This document shows, in pieces, positions 44,113 through 56,157 of a DNA stretch of 64,000 nucleotides. Made by a program: the position numbers and the translations under genes. This stretch comes from Apricaphanius iberus (lineage: Eukaryota; Chordata; Actinopteri; Cyprinodontiformes; Aphaniidae), in the NCBI GenBank assembly GCA_028564705.1, contig JAPXFQ010000344.1:563001-627000 (forward strand), given 5' to 3'. How positions within the stretch are numbered: the first letter of the stretch is position 1; each line of letters begins with the position of its first letter. The notes below the pieces were generated by a model. It was given only the letters and a program-made list of their open reading frames with translations. It was not told the origin of the DNA and did not search any database.

Positions 44113-44874
44113 CAGTAATTTCCGGACTATAAGGTACACCTGAGTAGCACCAGCCAATTTTAGGGAAAAAACAAAAAATTGTACACATACAAGCTGCACC
44201 CGATTATAGGCTGCCGGTGTTTAAACGTTTAATATGTAAGGGGCCGTGCACAGAAGACATTTTTTTGGAAAGAGATTGGTGTTTGGGGAAGCGTCCACGA
44301 TGGAAAAACCTCGGCCGTCCTCTACTTGTGGGTTCAGACAATTTTCAAGAAAGACTTCAAGTTCATGCCATATGCTTCCATTACCTCTGAAAGCTTTTTT
44401 CATCTTTTTGCACTGAGAAACTTCTTTACACTGGCGCCTCCAACGTCTCACCATTGATTCATTGATACTAAGGTTATGTGAAACTGCTCTATTTCCTTCT
44501 TTAAAAGCCAGATTTACTCCTTTTAATTTAAAAACAGCATCATATCTATTTCTTCGTTTGTTTTCCAAAATAAGGGTTTTTGCATGAAAACTCTCGTAAT
44601 GTCTGTCTGTTCCACTTTTGCTTTAATTGTTCGCAGAGACTGCCTCTCTAACTCTATTCTGGTCTCCAGCATTTGCAGCTGGATGCCTCCAAATAAAGGA
44701 AAGTATGCCTTAAAGCTGAGGGACGTGACCGACGTAACCTGTACAATCCATAAATTGAGGATGTTTCCTAGTTTCCGTTAATCGTGAAAAATCCACGAAT
44801 AAGCCGCACCGTTGCATTGGCCACAGGGCTCAAAGCATGGGAAAAAGCAGCAGTTTATAGTTAGGAAGTTACAG
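44113..44874 (-). mobile_element. pogo/Tigger-like element, internally deleted
   Basis: Termini CAGTAATTTCCGGACTATAA (left) and, inverted, CTGTAACTTCCTAACTATAA (right), each next to a TA dinucleotide, the expected target duplication of the Tc1/mariner/pogo superfamily. ATAAGCCGCACC-type words occur near both ends. The 762-bp copy keeps only the start of its transposase. Confidence 0.75.
44221..44568 (-). pseudogene. Tigger-type transposase N-terminal DNA-binding domain
   Basis: 115-codon frame beginning MENKRRNRYDAVFKLKGVNL, then NRAVSHNLSINESMVRRWRR. This is the helix-turn-helix layout of pogo/Tigger transposases (R-x-x-Y-D-A-x-F-K-L-K...G-N-R-A...M-V-R-x-W-R-x-Q), which binds the element's ends. 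A second acidic/aromatic segment (GNGSIWHELEVFLENCLN) matches the linker to the second HTH. The frame ends about 50 residues later, at LCTAPYILNV, without the DDE catalytic core, so the protein could bind DNA at most. It is uninterrupted despite the deletion. Confidence 0.75.
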
Positions 44875-45159
44875 TATTTAAGACGGCTGATTGTGTATGG
44901 AGACACAGCGGGTGGGAGGAGCAGTCAAAAAGATTACCCCGTCAGAAAATTACCCTGACGTTCCAATAAGGGAAACACGCCTATAACGATTACTGTTCTG
45001 TGATTTCAGTTTTACATAGTGTATATCTTTATATTTTCCTTCTATGTTTTTTTTCTCTTTTCCTGTCTTATCCTTAACTATTTGTACTTTCAATTTCTAT
45101 TGTGCTTCTGTGTTGCTTCTTATTTAGTTACCTAAAGGTTGAATATGGAACATGGAAAC

Positions 45160-46176
45160 TAGAGGGTGACAATTTTTCGGGATTCCCACGGGATTCCTGC
45201 AGGATTCCCGTGGGACGGGAGTAAATTTCACTGTTGGTAATGTGATCGGGACGGGACAGGAAATAATCCACGGGATCGGACGGGAAACCTGAAATTAGAA
45301 TTTTTAAAAATTTTTTTTTACATCTATCTTTAGTTGAATTCCATCGGGTCTACTACACTGAATGCACCAAAACTGAAACTGCTACGTTGCTGCTAAACCA
45401 CCTGGATAAACTGGTAAGCATATGATATCCGATTGAAAATGCGTGTATCTTATGCTGCGTTCGAGAGCCCATTCAAACCAGTGGGACATGGGACTTATCC
45501 TACCTCCAAATAGGAAAAGTGCACTGGAATGCCTGTCGAAGTGGAACCTCCTACCTGCGAACTCAGGGTAGTTCGACGTACCCCGACTTCACCAAAATTA
45601 AGTCGGAGGATAATGGCGGCGCCCACGGAGTCTCACGTCCTCAGAGGTAAAACTTGAACGAATAGGCTATAAACTGTACTTCTCTGCTTGTAGTGTTGTT
45701 TTAGACACTGTAATTTTAACACAACTTGTTTTTCATATTATGGTGTGAATGTCGTTATTATCTGTTAGCATGCCTCTTCATTAACAGAGCGACTATCTGT
45801 TTAGCGCGGCGGTCGTCCATGTTTTCTGTTTACATTCCACTTCGATTGCTTCGAGCGCTTAGAAGTGGGAGCTAGTACATTTCAGGTAGGAGAAGTCCCA
45901 CTGGTTTGGACGGGCTCTCAAATGCAGCATTAATAGTTTGGTAGTCAGATGAGTCGAGTCCATTCATGATGTGGCAAGGTGGCCAAACGAGAATGCAGGA
46001 TATGGTTAAAGATGGCGGATAAAGCTAAATAGATGATCTTTGATACTGTGCTAGGCTATGGTTTAAAGAGGGGCGGTGGGAGCGAGCGTCATAGGAGGTA
46101 AATTAATAATCTACGTGATTTCGGGTCGGGACAGGAGTCTTTCTCTTTTTCTCAATTGATTCCCGTGTCACCCTCT
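45160..46176. mobile_element. hAT-like element, TAGAGGGTGACA termini, middle of nest
   Basis: Termini TAGAGGGTGACAATTTTTCG and, inverted, TAGAGGGTGACACGGGAATC. Flanking octamers ATGGAAAC and ATGGGAAC match at 7 of 8. Subterminal regions are rich in GGGATTCCCACGGGATTCC-type words, complementary between ends. Non-coding. Confidence 0.8.
45453..45929. mobile_element. PIF/Harbinger MITE, innermost of nest
   Basis: Termini TGCTGCGTTCGAGAGCCC and, inverted, TGCTGCATTTGAGAGCCC, 16 of 18 identical, flanked by perfect TTA on both sides (45450-45452 and 45930-45932). Terminal similarity extends inward (ACCAGTGGGAC). 477 bp, no open frame. TGCTGC ends are shared with the Harbinger element at 31508-32622. 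Confidence 0.8.
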
Positions 46177-46300
46177 AATGGGAACCAAAGTGACATCTAG
46201 TGTGTTGAGGTCATTGTAACAACAACAAAAGCCGTCTGGATGCCAGTTCTAACACCGTAACAAGCCAGCATCATGTCCAGCGACAAATCTTACAGGTTAA

Positions 46301-48680
46301 GGACTATTTTGTACTAATACGTTTAAAAAAATTAACGAAAAATAATTATAACAAGGCTTGTGTAGTTGTGTCACATTTTAAAAACTTGTGAGAGATATTT
46401 GGTAGCCCATTTCCTTTCCTGGTACTGTCTGCCATCCCCCACCGCCCCAAGCAGAAATCCCCCGACCATCACCAGTTTATTATCAGGGTCATCTTCTGCC
46501 CCCGCTCTATTAAGTAATAGCTGTTGTGTTGTATTCTTTTCATTGACGTTCCTTGTTACATGTTCATCGCTGGACTTAAAAAACATCAATCAATATTGCA
46601 TATCCATAACTATTAAAATGGATAATTAAATATAAAGTAAATTAGAAGTGTAACAGAAAACAATAGACAATGCCATGCATACAGTACTTGTGTCACTGTT
46701 ACACAACATGTTATACTCTTTTGTGCAGATAAAGTTATACTGACCTCTGGATACCAAATACTTGAAACTGAAGGTGTGCTTGACGGTGTTTTTCAGCGCA
46801 ACAAAGATTTTATTTCTAGATGGTACGTTGATTTAAAATGAAAACACAATACATTCAGATATGGATGTAATGAAATAGTCTAACTCTTTCTGTTGCTGTT
46901 TAATGTGAATTCCACACCCTAGATCCCAATACATGTGCTCTAATCAAATCAGGAGGGCATTAAAAGCAATATGCATATTAAACGAGGTGGTAAATCTACA
47001 TTTTTCAATATGCCAACATATCCAGGACATGAAGCAGGGTGATATTTATTTAAAACGGGTATACCCGCACAAGACAACCAAAAACATAATTATTTTCCTT
47101 TTCTCTTTGACCTCTTCTCATTGTCCGGTAAGTTAGGCATCACTTTGAAAATGTGAGATTTACTGTTTCTGCTGTCAGAATGGGGTAAAAAAAAGAAGAG
47201 AAAATAATCTGGGTTCAGGCCACACAGCTTTTGTGGAGACCCCTGCACCCTAATGGGCAGACTTGACTGTCAATCATACAGTGGAGCAGACTCAAAGGCT
47301 CATGTTTGCCTTCAGATTAGTAAAGACACATGATGCTTTTTCTATAATGTAAAGAAAAAAAAAACCCTCTGATTTGTTACACTTGATTGCTTTTCTTATC
47401 TTCTTAATAGCCCCACATTTTTTGGGGAAAAAAAGTAAAGTGGAAAAAATGCAAAACAAAAGTGCATACAACTTTATAAGGTGCAATAGTTCAACATTTT
47501 TAATGTCCAAACATGATTCAAGTTAAGTATCTTGTAATTTGAACCATTGTTCTCAGCCAATTTAAAGAGACCAGCCTTGTTAATTATATTAGAAATTACT
47601 TCCGTACTCATATTTTATATCCGCTGACTAATACTTTTCACCTTTTCACCTTTATGAATGAAGAAAAGGAGTTCACAGAACATGGATATCATGTGGTAGA
47701 AAAATGCTCTGAGAAGAGGAGACACCTCCCAGAGTAACCTGCCCTGGGTGATGAAGACTGAAACTCCCTCAGGCTTGTTTTCTGTTTTTTTTTGTTTTTT
47801 TACATTGTGAATGAGACAGAGGTGGGAGCAGTTGGAGGAGGAACGCTGCTGGTGACCTTTCAGATTATCAGTTCATTGCCTGGGGTGAATGAGTGGGAAG
47901 GAGTAAAAGAGAGGAAAGGTGGGGACAGGTTGAGGTAAAGGTGAAGAAGCAATGTATTCATTTCCTTTCCACTCAGCTTCAGGCAGTGGATTTTCATCCA
48001 AGCCTCACCTTGGCGCACATTGTCTTGTCACTGCAAAGTGTGTGAAAACTCCACCCATAACAATCTAAAGGCAGCAGGATAGAAAAGAGAGTTGAAACTT
48101 TTACACTCTATGAATAGGCAAAACAGCATTCTCTCTCTGCTATCTGTGAAGAACACAAATAGAGATACTTATGGATATAAATACAGAGAGCCTTATACAC
48201 ACACAGTAAAAGAAGTCTCCCAGATTTAAAAAAAATCAGATTTAAGCATTTTATTTCTATTGGTATGACTGCTTTTATAGAAAAAAAATACATCGCTTAT
48301 ACGAGTTCAAAACAAATAGTGAGAAATATAGTCTCATTAAATCAGTTATTCTCTAATTTAACCCACTGTATAATTTTTTTTAAGTAAGCAACTCATTTTG
48401 ACATGAGTTTTATGAAGGGCTGGGATGCCAGGAAGACCTGTCCAGTAGAACATGTCCCCGGGGAAGAGGCACATACAGTCATCAGATTGTTGAAGAATTA
48501 TGACTGATTTCTCTTTTTCCCCTCTTTCTTAGATACAATATGGAAACAGTAAGATTTTGCCCTTTTATATACTTTCCTGCTATTTTGGTGTTTGTTAACA
48601 TAGTGTGTTGAATTACCAGGTGTCCTAAAGAAAGTTGTTTTTTTACAGTCCTATGCAGACAATCAAAGTTTAAAAGTTTA
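46301..48680. other. unique intergenic sequence
   Basis: No gene recognised. 47680-48060 is balanced in composition and could be conserved non-coding DNA. Frames at 46366-46629 and 46933-47136 are unsupported. Confidence 0.4.
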
Positions 48681-48687
48681 ATACAGT

Positions 48688-48890
48688 GTCGCTCAGTGCT
48701 TTAAGTGGGCTTGTACGCACTGTTACTCAGTACTACCACCGATAAAAATACCTGTTTATAGTACCACTACTTCTCTAAGCGCTGATGTGGCTGTTTTAGT
48801 CAGTGCTTTCAGTGGCCCATACAACAGTACTCAGTAACACCACTTCTAATAAATAACTCCTTTATACCACCGCTTCTCTGAGCACTGAGA
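48688..48890 (+). repeat. two-unit tandem duplication (about 98 bp)
   Basis: AGTGCTTTAAGTGGGCTTGT ... TCTAAGCGCTGA is followed by AGTGCTTTCAGTGGCCCATA ... TCTGAGCACTGA, sharing GTACTCAGTA and the TACCAC-CTTCTCT segment. About 75% identity by eye. Confidence 0.6.
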
Positions 48891-50339
48891 ACGTTCTCAC
48901 AGAGTCCTGGTGCGCGCACTGCACTACGCTACAACTCTCTGCAGCCCTGCCATACTGCATTGCACACCTTTGCTGCTACTTATTATTTTTTACAAAGTAT
49001 TAAAGAAAACAAACAAGCTCTATATTCTCTATGAAGTTCGTCTCCTTGGCCTGTCAGAACCAATGAGCTTCCAGGCTGAATTTACTCACTTTTTAAAAGA
49101 AAAACAGTAACTGTTTTGCTTTGGAACAATACAACTTTATTAATTATATTTTTGAAGCAGTTTCTAATGTACATCTACAGCTTTATGTTAATAAAAAGTG
49201 GCTGTGTGACATTTAAGACATGTAGATTAGATTATGGATTACCTTTTGTCAAGAAAAATATCAACCGTAGATATATATGTATATAGATGTATACTGAAAA
49301 TCCGATTTCGGATTCAAATGAACAATAATACCTGATCTGTGCTCACTGAGCTGTGTGAGGGATTCAGTTTGAGAATACCTTATTGATCCCGAAGAGGTTT
49401 AATTGATCTCTCCTGTATTTCCTTTTATCTGCACCAAAAAATTTACTTTTTCAATCATGTTTAGGTATATTAGCCTCCCTGTGATTAATTAGATTAAAAA
49501 TAATAATTTTTGACGGCCCTAGTTTTTTTATTTTATGTATATTTTAACATTCTTTTAATCTTCTGCAGATTTTATTTAATTATACATACATTCAGTAGCA
49601 CTTTGTTTTTCTACTTAAAAAAAAAAGATTACATTTTCTGTTACGCTGCTGAAACTTGCATGTTTTTCCATTCTACTAAGTTTGATTATAGGAGATTTGA
49701 CTTGCGCTCCCTTTTTATTCGCATTATGATGCATATAGAGTGGGGGATCTCGTTTTACTGTGCTATATTTACATTCAGAAATCTCTGTATGAAAAAGATT
49801 ACTGGCACTTTTTGTTGTCTAGCTAAAACACTGATGTCCGTGCTGCTCTTTTTGCACTATTTGATGAATTAAACAATCCAGCCTGCATTCTTCTGATCTG
49901 GTATATAACTCTTAAAAGTTTTGGATGTAAGACTGATTTTGCTTTAGTAACCTAAATGAATTGTGCAAGTGCTTATAGGGATGCAGCAAATGTTGCATAG
50001 TTTTAAACCAAACATTAGTTGAGGGCAGTTTGTCATCATGCCAGTACAAAGCTCAAGCTCTCTGTGTCATTTTGAAAAACAGATGAAAGTCAAAACCACA
50101 TTTGTCAGGGAGACACCACAAATTCTGAAAAAAAGAAGGTCAGTGAATGTAAGTCTGATTTAGTTCCACAAGCTTAATGTTTGTTGCCATTTGTGTTTCC
50201 CCCCCACTGGTTGTGTAGTATAAGAGCTGTCAATGTAAAAAGTGTTTTTTTTACACTTTTACAACAAGATAGGAAAAAAAAATAGGACAGTTTGGGTATT
50301 TTAATTCTCTCGTTATAATAAAGATGTGTTTGTTCCTCT

Positions 50340-50990
50340 CATATAAATCCTTATTGAATTAATCTATGTCCCGTGGGCTGTGCTGAGTGGTGGGGCCAAT
50401 GTGTTTACGGTCATGTCTGTGAGCGCTCGACAGGCTCTGAAACACCGCATACAAACCGCCCATAATTAGAACAAGACTGTTTGACTTACTGCATTACCCT
50501 GTTATTACTCAAACTGAAGGACGGGCTTGGTTTTAATAAGTCTGCATACAACCGAGGGAAATTTTAGGCCATCAAAATCAGATGACTATTTATACCCATG
50601 GCAGCTGCAGTTTGCTTCTCATTCCTGCAGAGGAAAAAAAATTCAGCATGAAACAAATTTACCACTTCTGATGGATGGACAAAAAAAAAAAAAGTATTAA
50701 TATGTTAACAGAGTGAAAGATCGATCAGGTGAATATCTCTGCAGAATCGCTGATCTATATTAGTGCAGATTGCTCGCCTGCATTATTTATGACCTTGGGG
50801 ATCTCTCCCAGGATTCCAAAAGCTTATCAATAATTCAAAAATCTGATCGAGAACAAGATTTCCATTGGCTGATTTAATTATCTCACGAGCTGGAAGGCTG
50901 GTAAAAGGCAATGGCCTTTCTATTAAGGTAATCATCTCATTGATAAACCACCAGGGTATAGAGCCAGCTGTCCTAAAAAAAGGAAACAAG
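50340..50990. promoter_or_regulatory. candidate conserved non-coding block
   Basis: Repeat-free, non-coding, compositionally balanced sequence in an otherwise AT-rich neighbourhood. It has dense homeodomain-core words (TAATTA, ATTTAATTA, TTATTTATGAC), GATCGATCAGG-type words and a bHLH-like CAGCTG (about 50604). These are consistent with a developmental enhancer near eya2, but single motifs are weak evidence; no comparison was possible. Confidence 0.25.
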
Positions 50991-51717
50991 TAATGGACAC
51001 TAAGTGTTTTTCACCAATACTGTGACATACCATCCATTCCAAACACCCATCCCCCCTCCACTTTGCTTCAGTAAGCTGTGAGTACAGAGAAAATAAGATA
51101 GATAAAAACTGACAACATCTTGGCCTCGAAGAACTTCTGCCGATTTTGCAACTTAGTTGGTGTTTTTAATGCAATACTTTTTTTTTTATTACCACAAATG
51201 GTTTAAAAATATAGATTTTTGTCCTATTAACTGTGATAGGAATGTCATACATATTTTCCTGACTTAGTGTTGCTTGAAAAGAAGTGTGGTGAAATCAAAG
51301 AGATATAAACAGGCCTTAGCAGTTCCGGGGAAACATGAGCAAAATGGAAGAGCTGATATTAAACCTCACTAGCTGTGCCAAGTGATAAAGCTTTGGTTCA
51401 GGCCGCAGGGCTGTGATAATGGGACTTTTGGGAATTATAAAATAACAAACGGCGGCGGGGCTGTGTGCAGGTTTCAGTGTGTGAACATTGTTTCTGTGTC
51501 TGAACTCTTACTACTTCATAAGTTGAACTTGTTACAGCTGATTTTTGTGGTCTTTTATTATCAATGAAACCAGATGTTTTAAAGGAGTTGGTGAACACCT
51601 TGCTTTTATCCTGAAATAAAATGACAGGTTTATACAGTTTGTTTTGGAACAAATTTGACAATTCTATTTAAATTTTAAATTATTAAATTGAATTGAATTT
51701 GAAAACATATATATTTT

Positions 51718-51900
51718 ATTAAAGGCACAGTGTGTAATTTTCGGCCAGTAGGGGGCAGTGCATACCTAAATTATCACTAGCATGCGGTATATGTGTCTTC
51801 GAGACTAGGACTAGGCCTACAGAGTAGGCTAGGTCAACAGAGTACAGAACTCAGACTCATATTCATATTACGAAGTAACGCATTACCGACATCACTGGCT
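51718..51900. repeat. common teleost repeat (GTAATTTTCGGCCAGTAGGG)
   Basis: AAAGGCACAGTGTGTAATTT, then CGGCCAGTAGGGGGCAGTGC, is an abundant fish dispersed-repeat opening, probably a non-autonomous DNA element. No right end was identified. Confidence 0.4.
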
Positions 51901-52473
51901 ACACCCTCATAGTAAGAATTGATACTGATAAAAATATTTACTTTTAAATGATGCTTAGAAAACAACCAACATCCAACAAGCTAATTGGGTGATGGTCCTC
52001 CCTTCTCTCCAAGAACACCACTGACCAGGAGCGTGATGGCTGTCGTGAGATTCGGGAGTTTCCCGAATGGCTGGTCTGTTCTAAGACAGGTGGCTGCAAG
52101 GTTTTTTCTTCTTTTTTTTTTTCCAACTCCAAAAGCAGCCGCGTTCGAGCCGCTGTGATGATCCTGAGGCATCTTCCTTTATAGAAGATCTTATTTGTGA
52201 GCGGTAGGCAATAATTGAGGTACTGCAGAGCTGCAGTTCTGCTCCCGTTGCCTCAGTTCTATTTGGACTCATCGTCAGATTCAGAATGCGGGTTAAAAGT
52301 TTTCCATGCAAGTCAATAACTTTTTGAAAGTTATTTATTTTTAGCTGAATTTTCTCTGACATGGTGAATGTAATGAATAATTTTATTTAGCTTAACCATT
52401 GCTACGCACCGCTGCCATTTATTTGATGCGGAGATTGTTGTACAAAAACTAAATCAGGTCCACAGTCGCTGTT

Positions 52474-52640
52474 TTAAAGGTTGGATATGGAACATGAACA
52501 CAATAGTGACATCTAGTTTATCTAGGTTGTAGTTACAACAATAAAAACATCATTTCAGTCATTGGGTTGCCTGTTTTGCTGCCGATGTGTCCAGTGACCA
52601 GCCTGAACCATGTCCAGTGAGGACCCAAGTTAGCTAGTGA
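52474..52640 (+). mobile_element. TTAAAGGTTGAATAT-family fragment
   Basis: TTAAAGGTTGGATATGGAAC, GTGACATCTAGTTTATCTAG, then ACAACAATAAAAACATC and CATGTCCAGTGAGGAC align with 45133/46185-46290 and, inverted, with 26680-26805. This uninterrupted copy shows the pre-insertion state of the 45 kb nest. Confidence 0.6.
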
Positions 52641-53018
52641 GTTAGCTCACCAACCCAGGAAGAAAATAGCAATTTCTGCGTTTGTTTGACGCCATGGAAA
52701 GGTTTTATACCAGTGGACCTGGTATAAAATTAGGATTTTTGAGGTTTTTGATCATGTCTTTTAGTTCCCCCAGCCTGCCTACGGCCCCTGAGGCATTGAA
52801 ATTACTGATTAGTCTTTCCTTTGTTCCAGGGTATGTCTGCCTACATAGTGAAATTAGCACTCAGAAACGGGCTGTTTGGCAGTTCGGCATATTACGACTC
52901 GTTTCGGCATATTACGTTCTGAGTTCCAGCCAATTACCCCCTACCCGGAACTACACCCTGCAAGTCCCTCCCTCCGCGGCGCGGAGAGCTACGGTAACAG
53001 GCAAACAACAAACCAACA

Positions 53019-53130
53019 GCATGGAGTCCAGACCGCATCCAAACTGCACTGTACCTGGGTGTACAAAAGAGAACATAAATCTTTTTGTCCTCCCAACTTC
53101 TGAGCCAATGAAAAGCTTGTGGATAGATTT
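53019..53130 (+). pseudogene. THAP-like zinc-finger N-terminal fragment
   Basis: Translation MESRPHPNCTVPGCTKENIN, then LFVLPTSEPMKSLWIDLM. This resembles the start of a THAP C2CH zinc finger: C-x4-C near the N terminus, then F-x-x-P and a helix with K-x-x-W. THAP domains bind DNA in vertebrate regulators and P-element-like transposases. The downstream cysteine/histidine pair is not found, so this is one exon or a fragment. The enclosing frame 52682-53254 as a whole is not a real protein. Confidence 0.45.
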
Positions 53131-53590
53131 AATGCATTCAGAGTTAGCTTCACAGCTAATAGCCCAGTTTGTTTATGTAGCATTGGGGCTAGTATGCTTT
53201 CATTTGGGGAAAAGAAGATTATATATTATAGTTGAACATTCAAAATATTGTTAAAGATTAATTGAACACAGACGCGCATAGCCTAGGCCCCGCCCTCCGA
53301 AACCCGGTCGTTCTGTGCTTATGCTAACAGAAGGGCTACCTGGTCACACCTGCAATTCTACAACAAGGCTGAATTACGGCAAGCGATCCTTTGATATAGT
53401 ATTAAGGTACTTAGAGTGTGGCTAAAAAGGGCCCAAACGTTGTGGGGAATTTCATCCCAGTTCTACTTTAAGTCCTTTAAGTTGCAAGATGGGGCCTTTG
53501 CGGTTCTAACTTTTTTGTTCATCGTATCCCAAAGATGGATTGAGAACTTCGATATCTGTTGGCTAAAAAAATATCTCCATTGCATAACTT

Positions 53591-54125
53591 TTAAAGGAAG
53601 ACACGTGGCTTCAAATCCTTCGCTATAGCATGGGCTCTCTTAAGGTACTCCTGCTTGTTGATAGGAGTTGTAAAGGGAGCAAAAATTCTATTTATAGTTG
53701 GTGTGGACAGGAGCTCGGTTAATTCTTTGTCCATCCCCCCCTTAATTTTTATACATTGCACCAACTCAAAACAATTTAGAGGGAAAATTAGATCTAAATC
53801 ATTTCCATTTGTATCCATTTTGGTCCAATAATACGTTTAGACTGTTTTAGTGTTAACAATTATTTAATATGTCAACCTCACCTGCCATGGTTTTTAGCTG
53901 ATGACCTCGAATCTTGCAGTCTAGAGGGACATCTTCACCTTGAACGCCATGAAGGGATATTTTTTCATATTATATTTGTGTGAAAATCCTCCACTAAAAT
54001 TCCATGTTTGATATCCAGATTTGAGTTTGTTATTTTTGACCAAGTAGCCATCATCTTTAAAGATAGCGATCGGGTCAAGTTAAGGAAATCATTACAAACA
54101 TCTGATTCAGTTTTAAAAGAAGGTT
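53591..54125 (-). pseudogene. unidentified decayed coding stretch
   Basis: Two minus-strand blocks look protein-coding. The upper block (about 53985-54125) reads TTKFKPSFKTESDVCNDFLN, continuing through MMATWSKITNSNLDIKHGIL. Then a frame-shifted segment DVPLDCKIRGHQLKTMAG is followed by a good splice-donor-like G|GTGAGG near 53872. The lower block, an open frame at 53591-53818, begins MDTNGNDLDLIFPLNCFELV and continues GGMDKELTELLSTPTINRIF. In-frame stops and shifts separate them. I do not recognise the family; it could be a transposon-encoded protein or a dead gene. The 45-nt gap between the donor and the lower block is too short for a normal vertebrate intron. Confidence 0.4.
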
Positions 54126-54299
54126 TAAACTTTGTTGTGATTAATTTTATACTATACTAAAATATTATTAGTTGATTTGAACAAGTATTTTAGTTGTATT
54201 ATGATGACTGAAACTCTTTGATTGCTTTTTCTATTCTATTAAAAATCTTTTGGCTACTGTATTCCATTGTAAATAGTTATTTCAGCTAAACTGCCATAT

Positions 54300-54560
54300 T
54301 TTAAAGAACAGGGAGTCCATATGTCCAATCCTCACTGATGAATGTCTCTTAACTCCGTGAGCTTGGCACTTCATCTTAAGAGTGAGGCTCTAAACAGCTG
54401 CTGCATCACTTTCTCTCTGTGATGTAGCAAGGAAACCTGAGCTGAGCTATTGATCAGACTTCCAGGTTGTTAGCGAGCAGCTTGATGTCTCCATATTCAC
54501 TTTATGACCCTAGCTGTCCTAAAAGAAGTGGGGGAGTGATGAACGATTGATAAAACTGCG
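54300..54560. promoter_or_regulatory. candidate conserved non-coding block
   Basis: Repeat-free, balanced composition, with CAGCTGCTGCATCAC and TGATCAGAC-type words and no open frame. Listed only because it resembles conserved non-coding sequence in texture. Confidence 0.2.
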
Positions 54561-56157
54561 CCAGATAAAATCTTCCCAGTAGAATTTCAGCATTTAAACA
54601 AAACACAAGTTTTTGAATTAATTTACTTAACTTTACCAGTTTAAAAAAATAATCTGCTCATCTTTTTAAAGAGATTTTTTCCTGGAGCTGAAACCAACAG
54701 TTTGAGTAATCAAATACAGGGAAAGGCTGGTTTAGCTTTCTTACTCTGATTTTTGTAGGTTCAAGGCCTCATATGTGCCGTGCTTGAGGCAAAGCGAACC
54801 AACTTGGATTTATTATTTTAGATTTTAATTATTATCTGGCTCACTGTCCTAACCCTAACCCAGTCCTCAACATAATTCTACCAGCTTGTCAGTTTGGCCT
54901 AAAGCTGAAGACATGCCCTTTTAGATTGGCCTACTCCTGGCCAAGAAACAGGGAAAAAGAGCAACTGAAACCTTTCAAACGATAGGTATGAGGCAGTGGG
55001 ATGCAAAAGAAAAATATCTGAACATCTTGAAAGAGCTCCTCTTAAGCTAAGAAAACATAGAAGTTGAAGAGAAACAGCTGTGTGCACCGAAACCTGGCAT
55101 CCTCAGGATAAAAAACACAGGCGGTTAATAATAAAAATAGAACGCCCAATGGGTTCCTAACGAAATGATCCTGATGAGACAATACAGTCAAGTGAAGAGC
55201 CCATCATCCACAGAAGAAAAATGTTAAGGTTTGGTAAAGATGGGGAGATGCTGCTGGCTCTATCTGGTGGCTATGAAGACAAACTTTCAAACAGAGGAAG
55301 AAATGTGGCAGAAAAACAATTTTCTTACTTTCTGCTACCAGAGCTTTAGCCTTTATCATGTTATACTTAAAACAGAGCCAGCAGCTGGAAGGATTACGGA
55401 CAGATTCAAAGTGTTTGACTTTGGTATTTATGAGCAGGAATGAATATGTACGCATGAGTGTTTGTGTGAGTGTGGTTTGTTTTTCTGAGCTGAAAAAAGA
55501 ATGCCAGGGAAACCCCAAACCACCCAGTTTGTCATCTCAGCCGGGACGTAACGGTCCCATACCTTACTCATTTTTGCCTTCCCTGTCATCTGTCTCTTTC
55601 TCCCCTTTCGCTCCTACTGCCATCTGGCCTCCGTGAAAAGACGTCTGACATAAGCGCTCAGACGACTCAGCATTAATGTGCAGCTCATTATTAATAGTGC
55701 TGCCTTTATGCCTCTAAATCTTACAGCAAAAAAATCTGCCGACAGTTTCAACAATGGAGACCCTTAGAAAGGCCATAAATAAAGTGGATCTAAGAGGTAC
55801 TTTATATAGGCAAGTAACACTGACAAAAAAAAACTATCTACCTCCTATTGGTCTTTTGGCATAGGTGAATTGAAAAACACTAAAACTGTGTTTGATTGAT
55901 AAACATACTCCGTTGGTTATTTAAAATAATAAATTAAGGAGACTACAGTAACTACAGTAAACAAGTGAATCTATTTAAATAATTGTGAAAATAATACATA
56001 TAATAATTAGTCACAGATCCGTCATCACTTTGCATTCTATGAGTAAAAGTTACCCAAATAATGCTATCATCCCATTTTGTGGTAAATTGCTTAGAACAGT
56101 GTTTTCTTTTAGTTTGGTTATGTGAAAAAAATGGGTCTGTGTGACTTTTGACCTCAA
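54561..56157. other. unique intergenic sequence
   Basis: No gene recognised. Overlapping frames around 55204-55636 on both strands share no family features. Confidence 0.4.

Larger units (their letters stand above)
45133..46300. mobile_element. TTAAAGGTTGAATAT-family element, outer member of a three-level nest
   Basis: Starts TAAAGGTTGAATATGGAACA, is broken at ATGGAAAC, and resumes at 46185 with AAAGTGACATCTAGTGTGTT, matching the uninterrupted order at 52474-52640. The right end is uncertain. It hosts a 1.0 kb hAT element, which itself hosts a Harbinger MITE. Confidence 0.6.

Noticed and set aside
52682..53254. 190-codon frame as a complete protein
   Set aside because: Only the roughly 35-residue THAP-like segment looks like protein; the rest crosses repeat sequence and ends in low-complexity residues.
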